Shown: positions 1 through 8,469 of the stretch, piece by piece
Numbering within the stretch: position 1 is the first letter of the stretch
How the letters are laid out: each line of letters starts with the position of its first letter
From: Sphingobacterium multivorum
Lineage (GTDB): Bacteria > Bacteroidota > Bacteroidia > Sphingobacteriales > Sphingobacteriaceae
Direction of reading: 5' to 3'
Length of the DNA stretch: 64,000 nt
Assembly (NCBI RefSeq): GCF_039511225.1
Contig: NZ_CP154261.1
Location: 5,580,001 to 5,644,000, forward strand
The notes under the pieces: generated by a model
The model's database searches: none
Told to the model about the DNA's origin: nothing
The model's input: the letters and a program-made list of their open reading frames with translations, nothing else
Translations under genes and position numbers: made by a program

Positions 1-2
1 GT

Positions 3-635
3 ACAGGAGCAAATACCAATACCACATTAACCTTTGAAGGTGACGTTGAGTTGAATGGCCATAAGCTTTCTGCTGGAACCTACGCTCTTTTCACAATCCC
101 GAACAAATCAGAGTGGACCATCATCATCAGTAAAAACACCAAACAATGGGGTGCCTATACCTATAAACAAACTGAAGATGCCTTACGCTTCAATGTTAAA
201 CCGCAGACCTTAGCAAATCCAGTGGAGACATTTACCATTTCTTTTGATAATGTTACACCTACAGGTGCTGTATTGAATCTGGCTTGGGAAAAAACGTCCG
301 TAAAGGTTGATCTCAAAGTCAATCAACAGGCTAAAATATTAGCTTCCATCGACGAGGCTATGAAGGGTGAGAAAAAACCTTATTTTGCCGCAGCCCAATA
401 TTACTTCAGTAATAATTTAGATCTAAATAAAGCACTAAGCTGGTTTGACGAAGCTGCCAAAGCTCAACCTAAAGCTGCTCACGTCCTATATTGGAAAGCA
501 AAAGCGCAATTAAAAGCTGGTGATAAAAAAGGTGCGATAGAAACAGCAACCAAAGGTCTTGAAGTTGCCACAGCAGATAAAAATAGTGAGTACATCAAAT
601 TGAACACACAAGTGATCAACGCCGCAAAAAAATAG
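3..635 (+). CDS. DUF2911 domain protein, C-terminal part (5' end outside window)
   Basis: The reading frame is open from the first bases of the window, so the start lies upstream. The first half matches the DUF2911 family, with the typical stretch HKLSAGTYALFTIPNKSEWT followed by WGAY. The last ~90 residues (from about KILASIDEAMKG) look like two TPR-type helical hairpins (AAQYYFSNN..ALSWFDEAAKAQP, then VLYWKAKAQLKAGDKKGAIE). DUF2911 proteins are usually secreted Bacteroidota proteins of unknown biochemical function; the signal peptide would lie outside the window. The gene converges on cdaA and the two share a hairpin terminator. Confidence 0.85.
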   Translation, partial: TGANTNTTLTFEGDVELNGHKLSAGTYALFTIPNKSEWTIIISKNTKQWGAYTYKQTEDALRFNVKPQTLANPVETFTISFDNVTPTGAVLNLAWEKTSVKVDLKVNQQAKILASIDEAMKGEKKPYFAAAQYYFSNNLDLNKALSWFDEAAKAQPKAAHVLYWKAKAQLKAGDKKGAIETATKGLEVATADKNSEYIKLNTQVINAAKK

Positions 636-649
636 GTATCTCTATCTAA

Positions 650-686
650 AATGCCCCCAGAAAGCATCTAACTTTTTGGGGGCATT
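650..686. terminator. Bidirectional hairpin terminator between DUF2911 gene and cdaA
   Basis: AATGCCCCC (650-658) pairs with GGGGGCATT (678-686), with an imperfect A/T-rich continuation inside the loop. It lies between two convergent stop codons, and a T-run follows on the plus strand near 698. Confidence 0.75.
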
Positions 687-722
687 CCATTTAAGACCTT
701 TTTTACAGCTCGGCTTTTAGTT

Positions 723-1517
723 TTATAACTCGTCTTTTAGCAATTGCTCAAGTTCTTCTGGTGAAACGTTCATATTGACGTTTCCATCCTTCGCAAAAGA
801 TATCTCACCAGTCTCTTCAGAGACGATAACGGCAATCGCATCCGAGATTTCCGTCACTCCAATTGCAGCGCGATGCCGTAGTCCGAATTGCAGCGGTAAA
901 TCCTCACTATCTGACAATGGAAGCACACAAGATGCTGTCATAATCTTAAAATCAACAATAACGACTGCACCATCATGCAATGGGCTATTTTTATGAAATA
1001 TACTTTCAATCAAGCGCTTGGAGATATGGGCATCAATATACTCCCCGCTGCTCTGATAATATTCCTCGTCAAAATACTTTGAGAAAACTAATAGAGCTCC
1101 CGTCCGTGTACGCGACATGCTTCTACAGGCTTCGATAACGGGTTTTAGGTCCTCCGTCAAATCTTTCTGTATTGCCTTCTTATTCCCGATAAACGACCAA
1201 AAAACTTTCTTCCGTTTCATGGATATATTCTTTCCCACGTGCAGTAAGAACCGCCTGATTTCCTGTTGGAACACGACAATCAATGCAATGGACCCGACAG
1301 ATATAAAACCGCCAAATATTTCGGTCAGCAAGCGCATATGCATCTGTTTGACGACAATATAAACGCCATAAAACAGTGCTACGCCAATCAGGATATTAAC
1401 AGCAATGGTCCCTCTAATCAAACTATAGATATAGTAGATAATAATCGCTACCAATATGATATCAATAACGTCCAATAGGCGAAAGCCGCTAAACAGGCTA
1501 TAGTCGATTCCATCCAT
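723..1517 (-). CDS. cdaA: Diadenylate cyclase CdaA (c-di-AMP synthase)
   Basis: 264 aa, the usual length for CdaA/DacA. Three hydrophobic helices occupy about residues 15-90 and anchor it in the inner membrane. The DisA_N catalytic domain follows, with the DGA motif at 182-184 (LHDGAVVIV) and the RHR motif at 214-216 (GLRHRAAIG), both required for joining two ATP into cyclic di-AMP. No CdaR-type regulator gene is next to it, unlike in Firmicutes. It is divergent from pdxJ across about 60 bp. The start ATG fits the N-terminus MDGIDYSLFSGFRLLDVIDI, which leads straight into the first helix. Confidence 0.95.
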   Translation of the reverse strand: MDGIDYSLFSGFRLLDVIDIILVAIIIYYIYSLIRGTIAVNILIGVALFYGVYIVVKQMHMRLLTEIFGGFISVGSIALIVVFQQEIRRFLLHVGKNISMKRKKVFWSFIGNKKAIQKDLTEDLKPVIEACRSMSRTRTGALLVFSKYFDEEYYQSSGEYIDAHISKRLIESIFHKNSPLHDGAVVIVDFKIMTASCVLPLSDSEDLPLQFGLRHRAAIGVTEISDAIAVIVSEETGEISFAKDGNVNMNVSPEELEQLLKDEL

Positions 1518-1577
1518 ATATGCAAGTTAAAAAAAAATAGATATTATTTGTATTTTTACATCATAACATACAGGAAA

Positions 1578-2294
1578 ATGACTAGACTTTCAGTAAATAT
1601 CAATAAAATCGCAACGCTCAGAAATTCTAGAGGTGGCAATAACCCCAATCTAGTATCTGCGGCATTAGCCTGTGAACGTTTTGGCGCTCAAGGTATCACT
1701 GTGCATCCACGACCTGATGAAAGACATATTCGATATCAGGATGTTTTTGATCTAAAAGCAGAAATCCAGACCGAACTCAATATTGAAGGGAATTGCCAAG
1801 AACAGAAGTTTATTGACCTAGTATTGGCCAATAAACCAGCACAAGTAACCTTAGTACCCGATACCGAAGGACAATTAACCTCTAACCATGGCTGGGATAC
1901 CATTAAAAACAAAGCCTACTTACAAGATATGTGCAAATTGTTCAAAGATGCTGGTATACGTGTCTCCATCTTTGTTGATCCGGTCGAAGAAATGGTAGAG
2001 GCCGCGGCCGAAACAGGAACAGATCGCATTGAGCTCTATACAGAAGGATTTGCTACGGAGTATGGCTTCGATAAAGAACTTGCGATAAAACCCTATTTCA
2101 AAGCTGCATTAAAAGCACGTGAAGTTGGATTAGGTCTAAATGCGGGCCATGACTTAGATCTCAACAACCTGCAATATTTCAACCAACATATCCCCGAACT
2201 CCTGGAAGTCAGCATAGGCCATGCGCTCATTTCGGATGCACTATACTTAGGGTTAGAGGAAACGATCAAACGTTATCTTGCTTGTTTGAAGTAA
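1578..2294 (+). CDS. pdxJ: Pyridoxine 5'-phosphate synthase
   Basis: About 238 aa TIM-barrel enzyme that condenses 1-deoxy-D-xylulose 5-phosphate with 3-amino-2-oxopropyl phosphate to pyridoxine 5'-phosphate, the last ring-forming step of the DXP-dependent vitamin B6 pathway. The N-terminus MTRLSVNINKIATLRNSRGG and the stretch ITVHPRPDERHIRYQDV are characteristic of PdxJ. The frame is open from a TTG at 1548, but the ATG at 1578 matches the family N-terminus and is preceded by CAGGAAA, so 1578 is taken as the start. Monocistronic, divergent from cdaA. Confidence 0.95.
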   Translation: MTRLSVNINKIATLRNSRGGNNPNLVSAALACERFGAQGITVHPRPDERHIRYQDVFDLKAEIQTELNIEGNCQEQKFIDLVLANKPAQVTLVPDTEGQLTSNHGWDTIKNKAYLQDMCKLFKDAGIRVSIFVDPVEEMVEAAAETGTDRIELYTEGFATEYGFDKELAIKPYFKAALKAREVGLGLNAGHDLDLNNLQYFNQHIPELLEVSIGHALISDALYLGLEETIKRYLACLK

Positions 2295-2414
2295 TGCAAC
2301 GTTCAGTAAAGAGCATTCATCAGTCAGCACCGTTGTGATTGAGAAACTGCAAAAATATTCATTAAAACCTTCGTAATTTCGCTGTCACCAGCAGCTGCAA
2401 ACGAGATCACAAAG

Positions 2415-2437
2415 GTTTTCTCTTGCCGAGAGAAAAC
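2415..2437. other. Perfect 9-bp hairpin downstream of pdxJ
   Basis: GTTTTCTCT (2415-2423) and AGAGAAAAC (2429-2437) are exact inverted repeats around a 5-nt loop. It precedes the stronger terminator at 2451-2480, and no T-run follows directly. It may be a processing or secondary terminator structure. Confidence 0.5.
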
Positions 2438-2450
2438 ACAGATTCATAAA

Positions 2451-2480
2451 AAAGGGCTTTCTCAATGAAAGCCCTTTTTT
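2451..2480. terminator. Bidirectional terminator between pdxJ and lepB
   Basis: AAAGGGCTTT (2451-2460) pairs with AAAGCCCTTT (2468-2477) around a 7-nt loop. T-tract on the right and A-tract on the left make it usable from both strands, between two convergent genes. Confidence 0.9.
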
Positions 2481-2522
2481 ATTGCACCCCAAATAGCGGT
2501 GTTATTGCTCAACTTGCAGTTG

Positions 2523-4091
2523 CTAATGAATTCCTTTAAAGATACGGTTCCAGCGAATTTTCGAAAGCCCTGTACCAATCTCATCCCAGCTCATCCAAGT
2601 AAATAAAGCCTTTCCGACCACATGATCTTCGGGAACAAATCCCCAACCTCTTGAGTCGAGCGAATTATGGCGATTGTCACCCATCATCCAAAAATAGTCC
2701 ATTTTAAACGTATAATGGTCTGCTTTCACATCATTGATATAGATCCCATCCGAACGTTTTTCTAACTTATTGTTTTCATAAACACGGATAGCTCTTTCAT
2801 AAATGGGCAGAGTCTGTGCATTTAATGCCACTGTCCATCCTTTTTTCGGGATTAAAATCGGTCCAAAATTGTCAAAATCCCATTTGTATTGTGGATCGTA
2901 CGGATAAGCACCTTCACCAACGGGACTTCTTCTGATTTCTTTGACATTCGACCATGATTTTACTATAGCTAATTCATCTTTTGTCATGAACAATTGATAA
3001 ACACCAGGTTGCTGATCACCACCCACCGCTTCAATTCTCAGCTCTCTTAATCGGTCCATATTTAATGGTGTACCGTCCGTTAATACGAGATAATCCAACT
3101 GGCTTTCTGGCGGATCAAACCCCGGTTGGTCGTTCACAAAGAGTTTGGCATCCTTCATAGAAATTTTATCGCCCGGCAATCCGACGCAACGTTTAATATA
3201 GTTCTCCCTTTTATCAATAGGTCTTGCCTGAATCGTAAACTGCGAATTGACAGTCTGCCAGCCATAAGCCCGAACAAGATCGTAATAACTTGCATTTTGG
3301 TTCTCAAGCGCGACAGTGTCACCTGCAGGAAAATTGAAAACAACGACATCATTACGTTCAATCTTTTGAAATCCTGGCAAACGTTTATAGGGTAATTCAA
3401 TCAATTCAGAATATGCTTTCCCTCCAGTGATGGGCATCGTATGATGTGCAAAAGGAAATGCAATCGGCGTGTTAGGAACCCGTGGTCCATAATTTAACTT
3501 GCTGACAAATAGGAAATCTCCGATCAATAAGGTCCGCTCCATCGATCCGGTAGGAATCATATAAGCCTCAATCAGAAAACCACGAATAAGCGACGCTGCG
3601 ACAGTTGCAAATACAATGGCATCTGCCCATTCGCGCACCATGGATTTCTTATACGGATATTTAATTTTATAATCTTTGTAAGATTCAAGTGCAATTTCGG
3701 CACGTTTCTCCTCAGTCAGTTCAATACCTTCTTGGCTTGCGGCCTTTAAATTTTTAGCATATAAGCCGTTCAAAAAACGCACATTATTGTCCTTTGCCCA
3801 CATTGGCAGAACAATAAAAGGAACCAAAACTGCAGCTGCATTTTCCCAAAAACGGCGTTTTCCAAAACAATGGATAAAATCAAGGTAAAGATTATAGAAA
3901 ACAAAGACATTGACAATTGGCACGAGCAATAAAATTACCCACCATGTAGGTCTTCCCGTCAATTTTGCCTGAATATACTGGCTATAAAAAGGCACGATCG
4001 CTTCCCAGCCATTTCTGCCAGCTTTAACAAACAATTGCCACAATCCATATCCCGATATTGCTGTTAAAACCGCAAATATAATTAAGCCCAT
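2523..4091 (-). CDS. lepB: Signal peptidase I
   Basis: 522 aa, the long Bacteroidota form. The N-terminal ~100 residues carry two or three hydrophobic segments and precede the standard S26 peptidase core, which begins with another membrane segment (ADAIVFATVAASLIRGF). The catalytic Ser is in MIPTGSMERTL (S183) and the general-base Lys in ENYIKRCVGLPGD (K300). The C-terminal box is GDNRHNSLDSRGWGFV. It removes signal peptides from exported preproteins at the inner membrane. A large insert between the Ser and Lys boxes, and a second one before the C-terminal box, account for the extra length. It follows dapB by 16 bp and is probably co-transcribed with it. Confidence 0.95.
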   Translation of the reverse strand: MGLIIFAVLTAISGYGLWQLFVKAGRNGWEAIVPFYSQYIQAKLTGRPTWWVILLLVPIVNVFVFYNLYLDFIHCFGKRRFWENAAAVLVPFIVLPMWAKDNNVRFLNGLYAKNLKAASQEGIELTEEKRAEIALESYKDYKIKYPYKKSMVREWADAIVFATVAASLIRGFLIEAYMIPTGSMERTLLIGDFLFVSKLNYGPRVPNTPIAFPFAHHTMPITGGKAYSELIELPYKRLPGFQKIERNDVVVFNFPAGDTVALENQNASYYDLVRAYGWQTVNSQFTIQARPIDKRENYIKRCVGLPGDKISMKDAKLFVNDQPGFDPPESQLDYLVLTDGTPLNMDRLRELRIEAVGGDQQPGVYQLFMTKDELAIVKSWSNVKEIRRSPVGEGAYPYDPQYKWDFDNFGPILIPKKGWTVALNAQTLPIYERAIRVYENNKLEKRSDGIYINDVKADHYTFKMDYFWMMGDNRHNSLDSRGWGFVPEDHVVGKALFTWMSWDEIGTGLSKIRWNRIFKGIH

Positions 4092-4107
4092 AATCTACTA
4101 ATTAGTA

Positions 4108-4851
4108 CTATTTATTAAAATCAAAAATTTCCGTAACTTGATAGAAACCTCTTTTGCCATTCAACCATTCAGCAGCAACTACAGCCCCTAAAGCAAATCC
4201 ATCCCGGCTATGTGCAGTATGCTTAAACTCTATTTGATCAACCTCAGAACTATAAAGCACGGTATGTGTTCCTGGAACTTCTTCAATTCGATGACTTTCT
4301 ATTAAAAGTTCCTGCGGTTTTGGAATAATCTCATCCTGTTCACCAACAACAGTATTTACCCAATTGGTTTTCACATCGCTATTGTCCAATATGCCCTCAG
4401 CAATCGTAATTGCTGTACCACTTGGTGCATCCAACTTGTGAATGTGGTGTATTTCCTCTACCTGAACATCATATTGTTTATAAGGTTGCAATGCCTTCGC
4501 CAACATTCTATTGATATGGAAGAATACATTCACTCCGATAGAGAAGTTGGAGCCATACAAAATAGAACCATCAGCATCCAAACACTTCACCTTAACATCC
4601 TCCAGGTGATCATACCAACCAGTTGTTCCTACTACAATAGGCACCCCTGCTTCAAGGCAAAGATTCATATTATCCAGTGCTGCAGAAGGTACACTAAAGT
4701 CAATTGCGACATCAGCACCTTTAATATCATCAGCAGTCAGGTTAGGACGATTATGTTCATCGACAACTAAAAAAATTTGATGGCCTCTTTTTAGTGCATA
4801 TCGTTCGATAATCTGCCCCATTTTGCCATATCCCAAGAGAATGATGTTCAT
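4108..4851 (-). CDS. dapB: 4-hydroxy-tetrahydrodipicolinate reductase
   Basis: 247 aa. It reduces the product of DapA to tetrahydrodipicolinate in lysine and meso-diaminopimelate synthesis. The N-terminal nucleotide-binding loop reads GYGKMG, and the substrate and catalytic signature is EIHHIHKLDAPSGTA. It lies between the parAB-DUF5683 block and lepB, an order I recall as conserved in Bacteroidota. About 205 bp separates it from the DUF5683 gene, so it may have its own promoter. Confidence 0.96.
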   Translation of the reverse strand: MNIILLGYGKMGQIIERYALKRGHQIFLVVDEHNRPNLTADDIKGADVAIDFSVPSAALDNMNLCLEAGVPIVVGTTGWYDHLEDVKVKCLDADGSILYGSNFSIGVNVFFHINRMLAKALQPYKQYDVQVEEIHHIHKLDAPSGTAITIAEGILDNSDVKTNWVNTVVGEQDEIIPKPQELLIESHRIEEVPGTHTVLYSSEVDQIEFKHTAHSRDGFALGAVVAAEWLNGKRGFYQVTEIFDFNK

Positions 4852-5056
4852 ATATTTAGAAAAAAGTATAGTTTATTTTTAAAATTAAAAAATTTCAATG
4901 AAATACCCATGTTTAAAACCATAACCCTCATGAAAAATAAACTGAGCAAGCCTTATATTGTCTTAACTTTGCTGGGGTTATAGGAATGCCTTAAATAAGG
5001 AATAAACTCATGAATAAACAAATGGAATCGAAATATAACCTTTGAAATCCGGTAGT

Positions 5057-5779
5057 TTAATTAAATTTCATTGTCAATTTAAGTCCGACCGTAGGTTTAA
5101 ACGAATAAGTTCCCGACGCGAGACTTGCATCCATTAAAGTAGGTCCAATTAAGAAAGCAGTCTTTTTGGGTTTATCATCCCCAATACTCCAACGATATTT
5201 AAGCATCGAGTCAATATAAGCCTCTGCGACATTCAGACCATAAACACCTAACGTAAGTAGCACCATAAGATCTCGATTTCGCCGCGCATTATCTTTTGCC
5301 CGGATGATAGATTGGTCGGAGATTCCGATGTAATAAGGATCAATTGGCCTACCAAGAGCTTTGTCTTGTAATACCCCCAGTAATTCCTTATAATAACGGT
5401 TATTGAAGTCAAAAACAAGTACGGTTGTTATTAAGCCACCATAGATTGCAGGTACTTTTATCCACCAAACTCCGCCATTTGTATACTGTCCCCAGCCTGG
5501 AAGTACTAAAGAGCGCTTCCATGCTTGTTTATTTTTTGCTTCAATAGCCAACCGGGTAGAATCTTTAAACACAACCTTCTCTTTCGCCTTCGCCTCCTCC
5601 TTCTCCCGTTTTTTACGTTCCTTCCGAGATTCCTTCTTTACGGTATCCTGTACCGATTTTTGCTTTATGCTATCTATTTTGACGGGTGCCAATTGTTTCT
5701 TAGGAATTGTATCCACAGTCTGTCCATGTACCACAGACAGTGCAAACACCGCAAATATCAAGCTTATTAACTTGGCCAT
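5057..5779 (-). CDS. DUF5683 domain protein
   Basis: 240 aa. An N-terminal signal peptide (ends near VVHGQ) is followed by a Lys/Glu-rich stretch (~40-75). The DUF5683 core begins with RSLVLPGWGQYTNGGVWWIK and contains two hydrophobic segments (IYGGLITTVLVFDF and DLMVLLTLGVYGLNVAEAYID). Family members are exported Bacteroidota proteins of unknown biochemical role, commonly next to parB. Here the ATG is one base past the parB stop, so it is translated from the same messenger. A link to chromosome segregation is guilt by association only. Confidence 0.85.
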   Translation of the reverse strand: MAKLISLIFAVFALSVVHGQTVDTIPKKQLAPVKIDSIKQKSVQDTVKKESRKERKKREKEEAKAKEKVVFKDSTRLAIEAKNKQAWKRSLVLPGWGQYTNGGVWWIKVPAIYGGLITTVLVFDFNNRYYKELLGVLQDKALGRPIDPYYIGISDQSIIRAKDNARRNRDLMVLLTLGVYGLNVAEAYIDSMLKYRWSIGDDKPKKTAFLIGPTLMDASLASGTYSFKPTVGLKLTMKFN

Positions 5780-5780
5780 A

Positions 5781-6716
5781 TTACCAATCTAACAATTCAA
5801 GAATGCGACTCAAATCATCCTCCGATTCAAAAGGGATCTCAATAGCACCCTTTCCTTTTGTGCTTTTCAGATTCAATTTGACCCGAGAAGAAAATTTCGA
5901 CGCCAGATCATCTTCAATTTTCTGCAATTGAAAAGACATCGGAGCTTTATCTTTTCCAGCTTTTTTCTTACCGCCTTTTTGTAACTCACGAACCAATTCC
6001 TCAGCCTTACGAACAGATAGACCTTGATCGATAATCAGTTTAAAGATATAAAGTTGCTTATCAACCTCTGGAATGTTGATCAAGGCACGAGCATGTCCCA
6101 TAGTCAAAGCCCCATCACGTATTGCTGCTTGGATGACAGGTGGGAGTTTTAATAAACGAAGGTAATTTGTAACAGTAGAACGGTTTTTACTAACACGCTC
6201 ACCCAATTCTTCCTGTTTTAGATTACATTCCTCAATCATGCGCTGAAAACTCAAGGCAACTTCAATCGCATTTAAGTTCTCCCGCTGAATATTCTCAATC
6301 AGGGCCATTTCCAGCATCTGCTGATCGTTGGCTGTACGGATATAAGCCGGGATTTCGGTAATACCTGCCAGGCGTGAAGCGCGGAGACGTCGCTCCCCAG
6401 AAATCAATTGATAATTGCCGTCCGAAATTTTACGTACTGTAATCGGCTGAATTAACCCCTGTAAACTAATGGATTCCGATAACTCCTGTAGAGCAACCGG
6501 GTCAAATTCTGTACGCGGCTGAAAAGGGTTGACAGATATTTCTTCTACACGAACATGGCTGATACTGCCATTCTCTTTTGTTGCTGTTACAGCAGTTGGT
6601 GTAACTAGAGGAGCCTCTTCCACTTGCTGATTACTTTTAGCAGGAACTTCTACACTATCGTTTAATAGCGCACCTAAGCCTCTTCCCAGTCCTGTTTTAC
6701 GCTGATGTGCTGCCAT
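5781..6716 (-). CDS. parB: Chromosome partitioning protein ParB
   Basis: 311 aa. It begins with the ParB signature KTGLGRGLGALL. The ParB/Srx CTP-binding domain (~50-145) contains NPFQPR and the motif ISGERRLRASRLAG. The central HTH domain (ELGERVSKNRSTVTNYLRLLKLP) reads parS sites, and the C-terminal ~50 residues would dimerise. It loads at parS and forms the partition complex with ParA. The spacing to parA is one base, indicating coupled translation. I saw no convincing parS site in the window. Confidence 0.96.
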   Translation of the reverse strand: MAAHQRKTGLGRGLGALLNDSVEVPAKSNQQVEEAPLVTPTAVTATKENGSISHVRVEEISVNPFQPRTEFDPVALQELSESISLQGLIQPITVRKISDGNYQLISGERRLRASRLAGITEIPAYIRTANDQQMLEMALIENIQRENLNAIEVALSFQRMIEECNLKQEELGERVSKNRSTVTNYLRLLKLPPVIQAAIRDGALTMGHARALINIPEVDKQLYIFKLIIDQGLSVRKAEELVRELQKGGKKKAGKDKAPMSFQLQKIEDDLASKFSSRVKLNLKSTKGKGAIEIPFESEDDLSRILELLDW

Positions 6717-6717
6717 A

Positions 6718-7515
6718 TTATGCGGTTACTGTTTTATTCATTTCATTAAGATGCCCGTTTTTCTGTAAAATCTCCCGCGCCAAATTTAAATAGTTGATCG
6801 CCCCTTTACAGGACGCATCATGCATGATAACAGAAATTCCAAAGCTTGGAGCTTCGCTCAAACGGGTATTTCGCTGAATAATCGTATCAAAAACTAAATC
6901 TGTGAAATGTGTTTTCACCTCCTCGACCACCTGATTTGACAATCTTAAACGGACATCATACATGGTCAACAAAATTCCTTCGATCTCCAAACTCGTATTT
7001 AAACGGTTTTGAACAATTTTAATTGTGTTCAATAACTTTCCAAGTCCTTCCAAGGCAAAGTATTCGCATTGTACTGGAATGATGACTGAATCCGAAGCAG
7101 ATAATGCATTAATTGTTATTAAGCCTAAAGAAGGCGAACAATCGATGATAATAAAATCATAATCCTGTTTTACCTGATCCAAGATTTTTTTCATCTTGTA
7201 TTCCCTTTCGTGCATATTGATCATCTCAATTTCTGCCCCAACCAAATCAATATGAGCCGGTAAAAGATCCAAATTTGGTGTTTCTGTTGATTGAATAGCC
7301 TCATGAGGATCCAAATCATTCACTAAACATTCGTAAACACTTGCGCTGATTGTACGTGGGTCAAAACCAATCCCAGAAGTAGAGTTTGCTTGAGGATCTG
7401 CATCTACCAACAATGTTTTATATTCTAAAACCGCCAAACTAGCCGCCAAATTAATTGACGTTGTGGTTTTTCCGACCCCACCCTTTTGATTTGCGATTGC
7501 GATTACTTTTCCCAT
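6718..7515 (-). CDS. parA: Chromosome partitioning ATPase ParA (Soj)
   Basis: 265 aa MinD/ParA-type ATPase. The deviant Walker A reads KGGVGKTTTSINLAASLA at residues ~11-28, the second signature is VDADPQANST, and the Walker B region is FIIIDCSPSLGLITINAL. The length is that of chromosomal ParA without an extra HTH domain. It is the first gene of a tightly packed parA-parB-DUF5683 transcription unit and works with ParB to segregate the origin region. Confidence 0.96.
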   Translation of the reverse strand: MGKVIAIANQKGGVGKTTTSINLAASLAVLEYKTLLVDADPQANSTSGIGFDPRTISASVYECLVNDLDPHEAIQSTETPNLDLLPAHIDLVGAEIEMINMHEREYKMKKILDQVKQDYDFIIIDCSPSLGLITINALSASDSVIIPVQCEYFALEGLGKLLNTIKIVQNRLNTSLEIEGILLTMYDVRLRLSNQVVEEVKTHFTDLVFDTIIQRNTRLSEAPSFGISVIMHDASCKGAINYLNLAREILQKNGHLNEMNKTVTA

Positions 7516-7637
7516 CTTGAATGAAAACCTTTCTTAATTAAAATGTCATTTTATACTACATTTCACGTTTCTGAAGATCAATTTGCCCAAATTTTAATCT
7601 GCGATTCAAATTAACAGAACTAATTCAGCATATTTCG

Positions 7638-7645
7638 TACTTTTG
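7638..7645 (+). promoter_or_regulatory. Bacteroidota -7 box for the flavin reductase gene
   Basis: TACTTTTG fits the TAnnTTTG consensus exactly and lies about 98 bp before the ATG at 7743. No clear -33 TTG is seen at the right distance, so this is a partial match. Confidence 0.5.
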
Positions 7646-7742
7646 ATTGATCGAAAGCACATATCCTCAGGATGCTAAGATACAAAAAATCAAGATATGT
7701 ATCCACTTTGAAAATGCGCTTTTTATAAGTATCAACAACACA

Positions 7743-8264
7743 ATGATTTTAATAATATCCGGAACAAACCGTCCCAATAGTAAGACGTTAAAAATAGCAA
7801 AATGCTACCAGCAATTACTTGATCGTAAGTCAATTGAAAGTAACATCTTTTCGTTGGAAGATCTACCAGCAAACATTTTAGAAACAGATCTTTACGGAAA
7901 AAGAAGTACCGCATTTGAACCCATCCAAGAAATGGTCAGTAAAGCTGAGCTATTTATTTTCATCGCTCCCGAATACAATGGAAGTATTCCAGGAGCACTG
8001 AAACTGTTCATTGACTGCTGTACATTTCCGATTAGTTTTTATCACAAGAAAGTTGCATTGGTTGGATTATCCTCAGGTCGCTACGGCAACCTCCGCGGCA
8101 TCGATCATCTGACTGGTATTTGCCATTACTTAAGAATGCACGTGCTTCCCCTTAAGATCTTTCTACCCAATGTTCAGAACGAACTGAATGATGATGGGCA
8201 GTTATTCAAAGAAGATACGCTGCAATTTATCAACGAACAGATTGAGGAGATTATCCGGTTTTAA
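7743..8264 (+). CDS. NADPH-dependent FMN reductase family protein
   Basis: 173 aa flavodoxin-like fold. The FMN phosphate loop is SGTNRPNSKTLKIA, and the flavin-contacting stretch is FIAPEYNGSIPGALKLFIDCC, followed by VGLSSGRYGNLRG. Members reduce FMN, quinones or azo compounds with NAD(P)H; the actual substrate cannot be read from the sequence. The frame is open from 7647, but the family starts with a short beta strand (MILIISGTNRPN), so the ATG at 7743 is chosen. It is divergent from parA and convergent with the M16 peptidase. Confidence 0.85.
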   Translation: MILIISGTNRPNSKTLKIAKCYQQLLDRKSIESNIFSLEDLPANILETDLYGKRSTAFEPIQEMVSKAELFIFIAPEYNGSIPGALKLFIDCCTFPISFYHKKVALVGLSSGRYGNLRGIDHLTGICHYLRMHVLPLKIFLPNVQNELNDDGQLFKEDTLQFINEQIEEIIRF

Positions 8265-8385
8265 TACGCTAGTTTTAGTAGCCATGATAGCGAATTCACC
8301 TTAAAACTAATCCTACTCGCGAACAGTGAAACAAGGATTCCGTAGCGTGAAACAAGAATAAAAAAACAAAGGGCTCACAAAACCT

Positions 8386-8431
8386 GATACGAAAGAAGCC
8401 TCCGGCAAACACCGGAGGCTTCTTTCGTATC
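8386..8431. terminator. 20-bp perfect hairpin, bidirectional terminator
   Basis: Positions 8386-8405 and 8412-8431 are exact inverted repeats around a 6-nt loop. The core is GAAGCCTCCGG / CCGGAGGCTTC, and the arm itself ends in a T-rich stretch. A minus-strand T-run follows further on, near 8365-8359. It separates two convergent genes. Confidence 0.85.
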
Positions 8432-8469
8432 ATACGCTAATCTAATTCTTAAGACAAGCAATCCGGGAT

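Noticed and set aside
1225..1250. CCCACGTGCAG as a parS site near parAB
   Set aside because: Only the central CACGTG fits; the flanks do not match the parS palindrome, and it lies inside cdaA.
2523..4091. lepB as an unusual fusion because of its 522 aa
   Set aside because: The extra N-terminal membrane region and inserts are the usual Bacteroidota form; catalytic Ser and Lys are intact.
7559..7575. TTTCACGTTTC upstream of parA as a parS half site
   Set aside because: The second half does not match TGAAACA; no palindrome.
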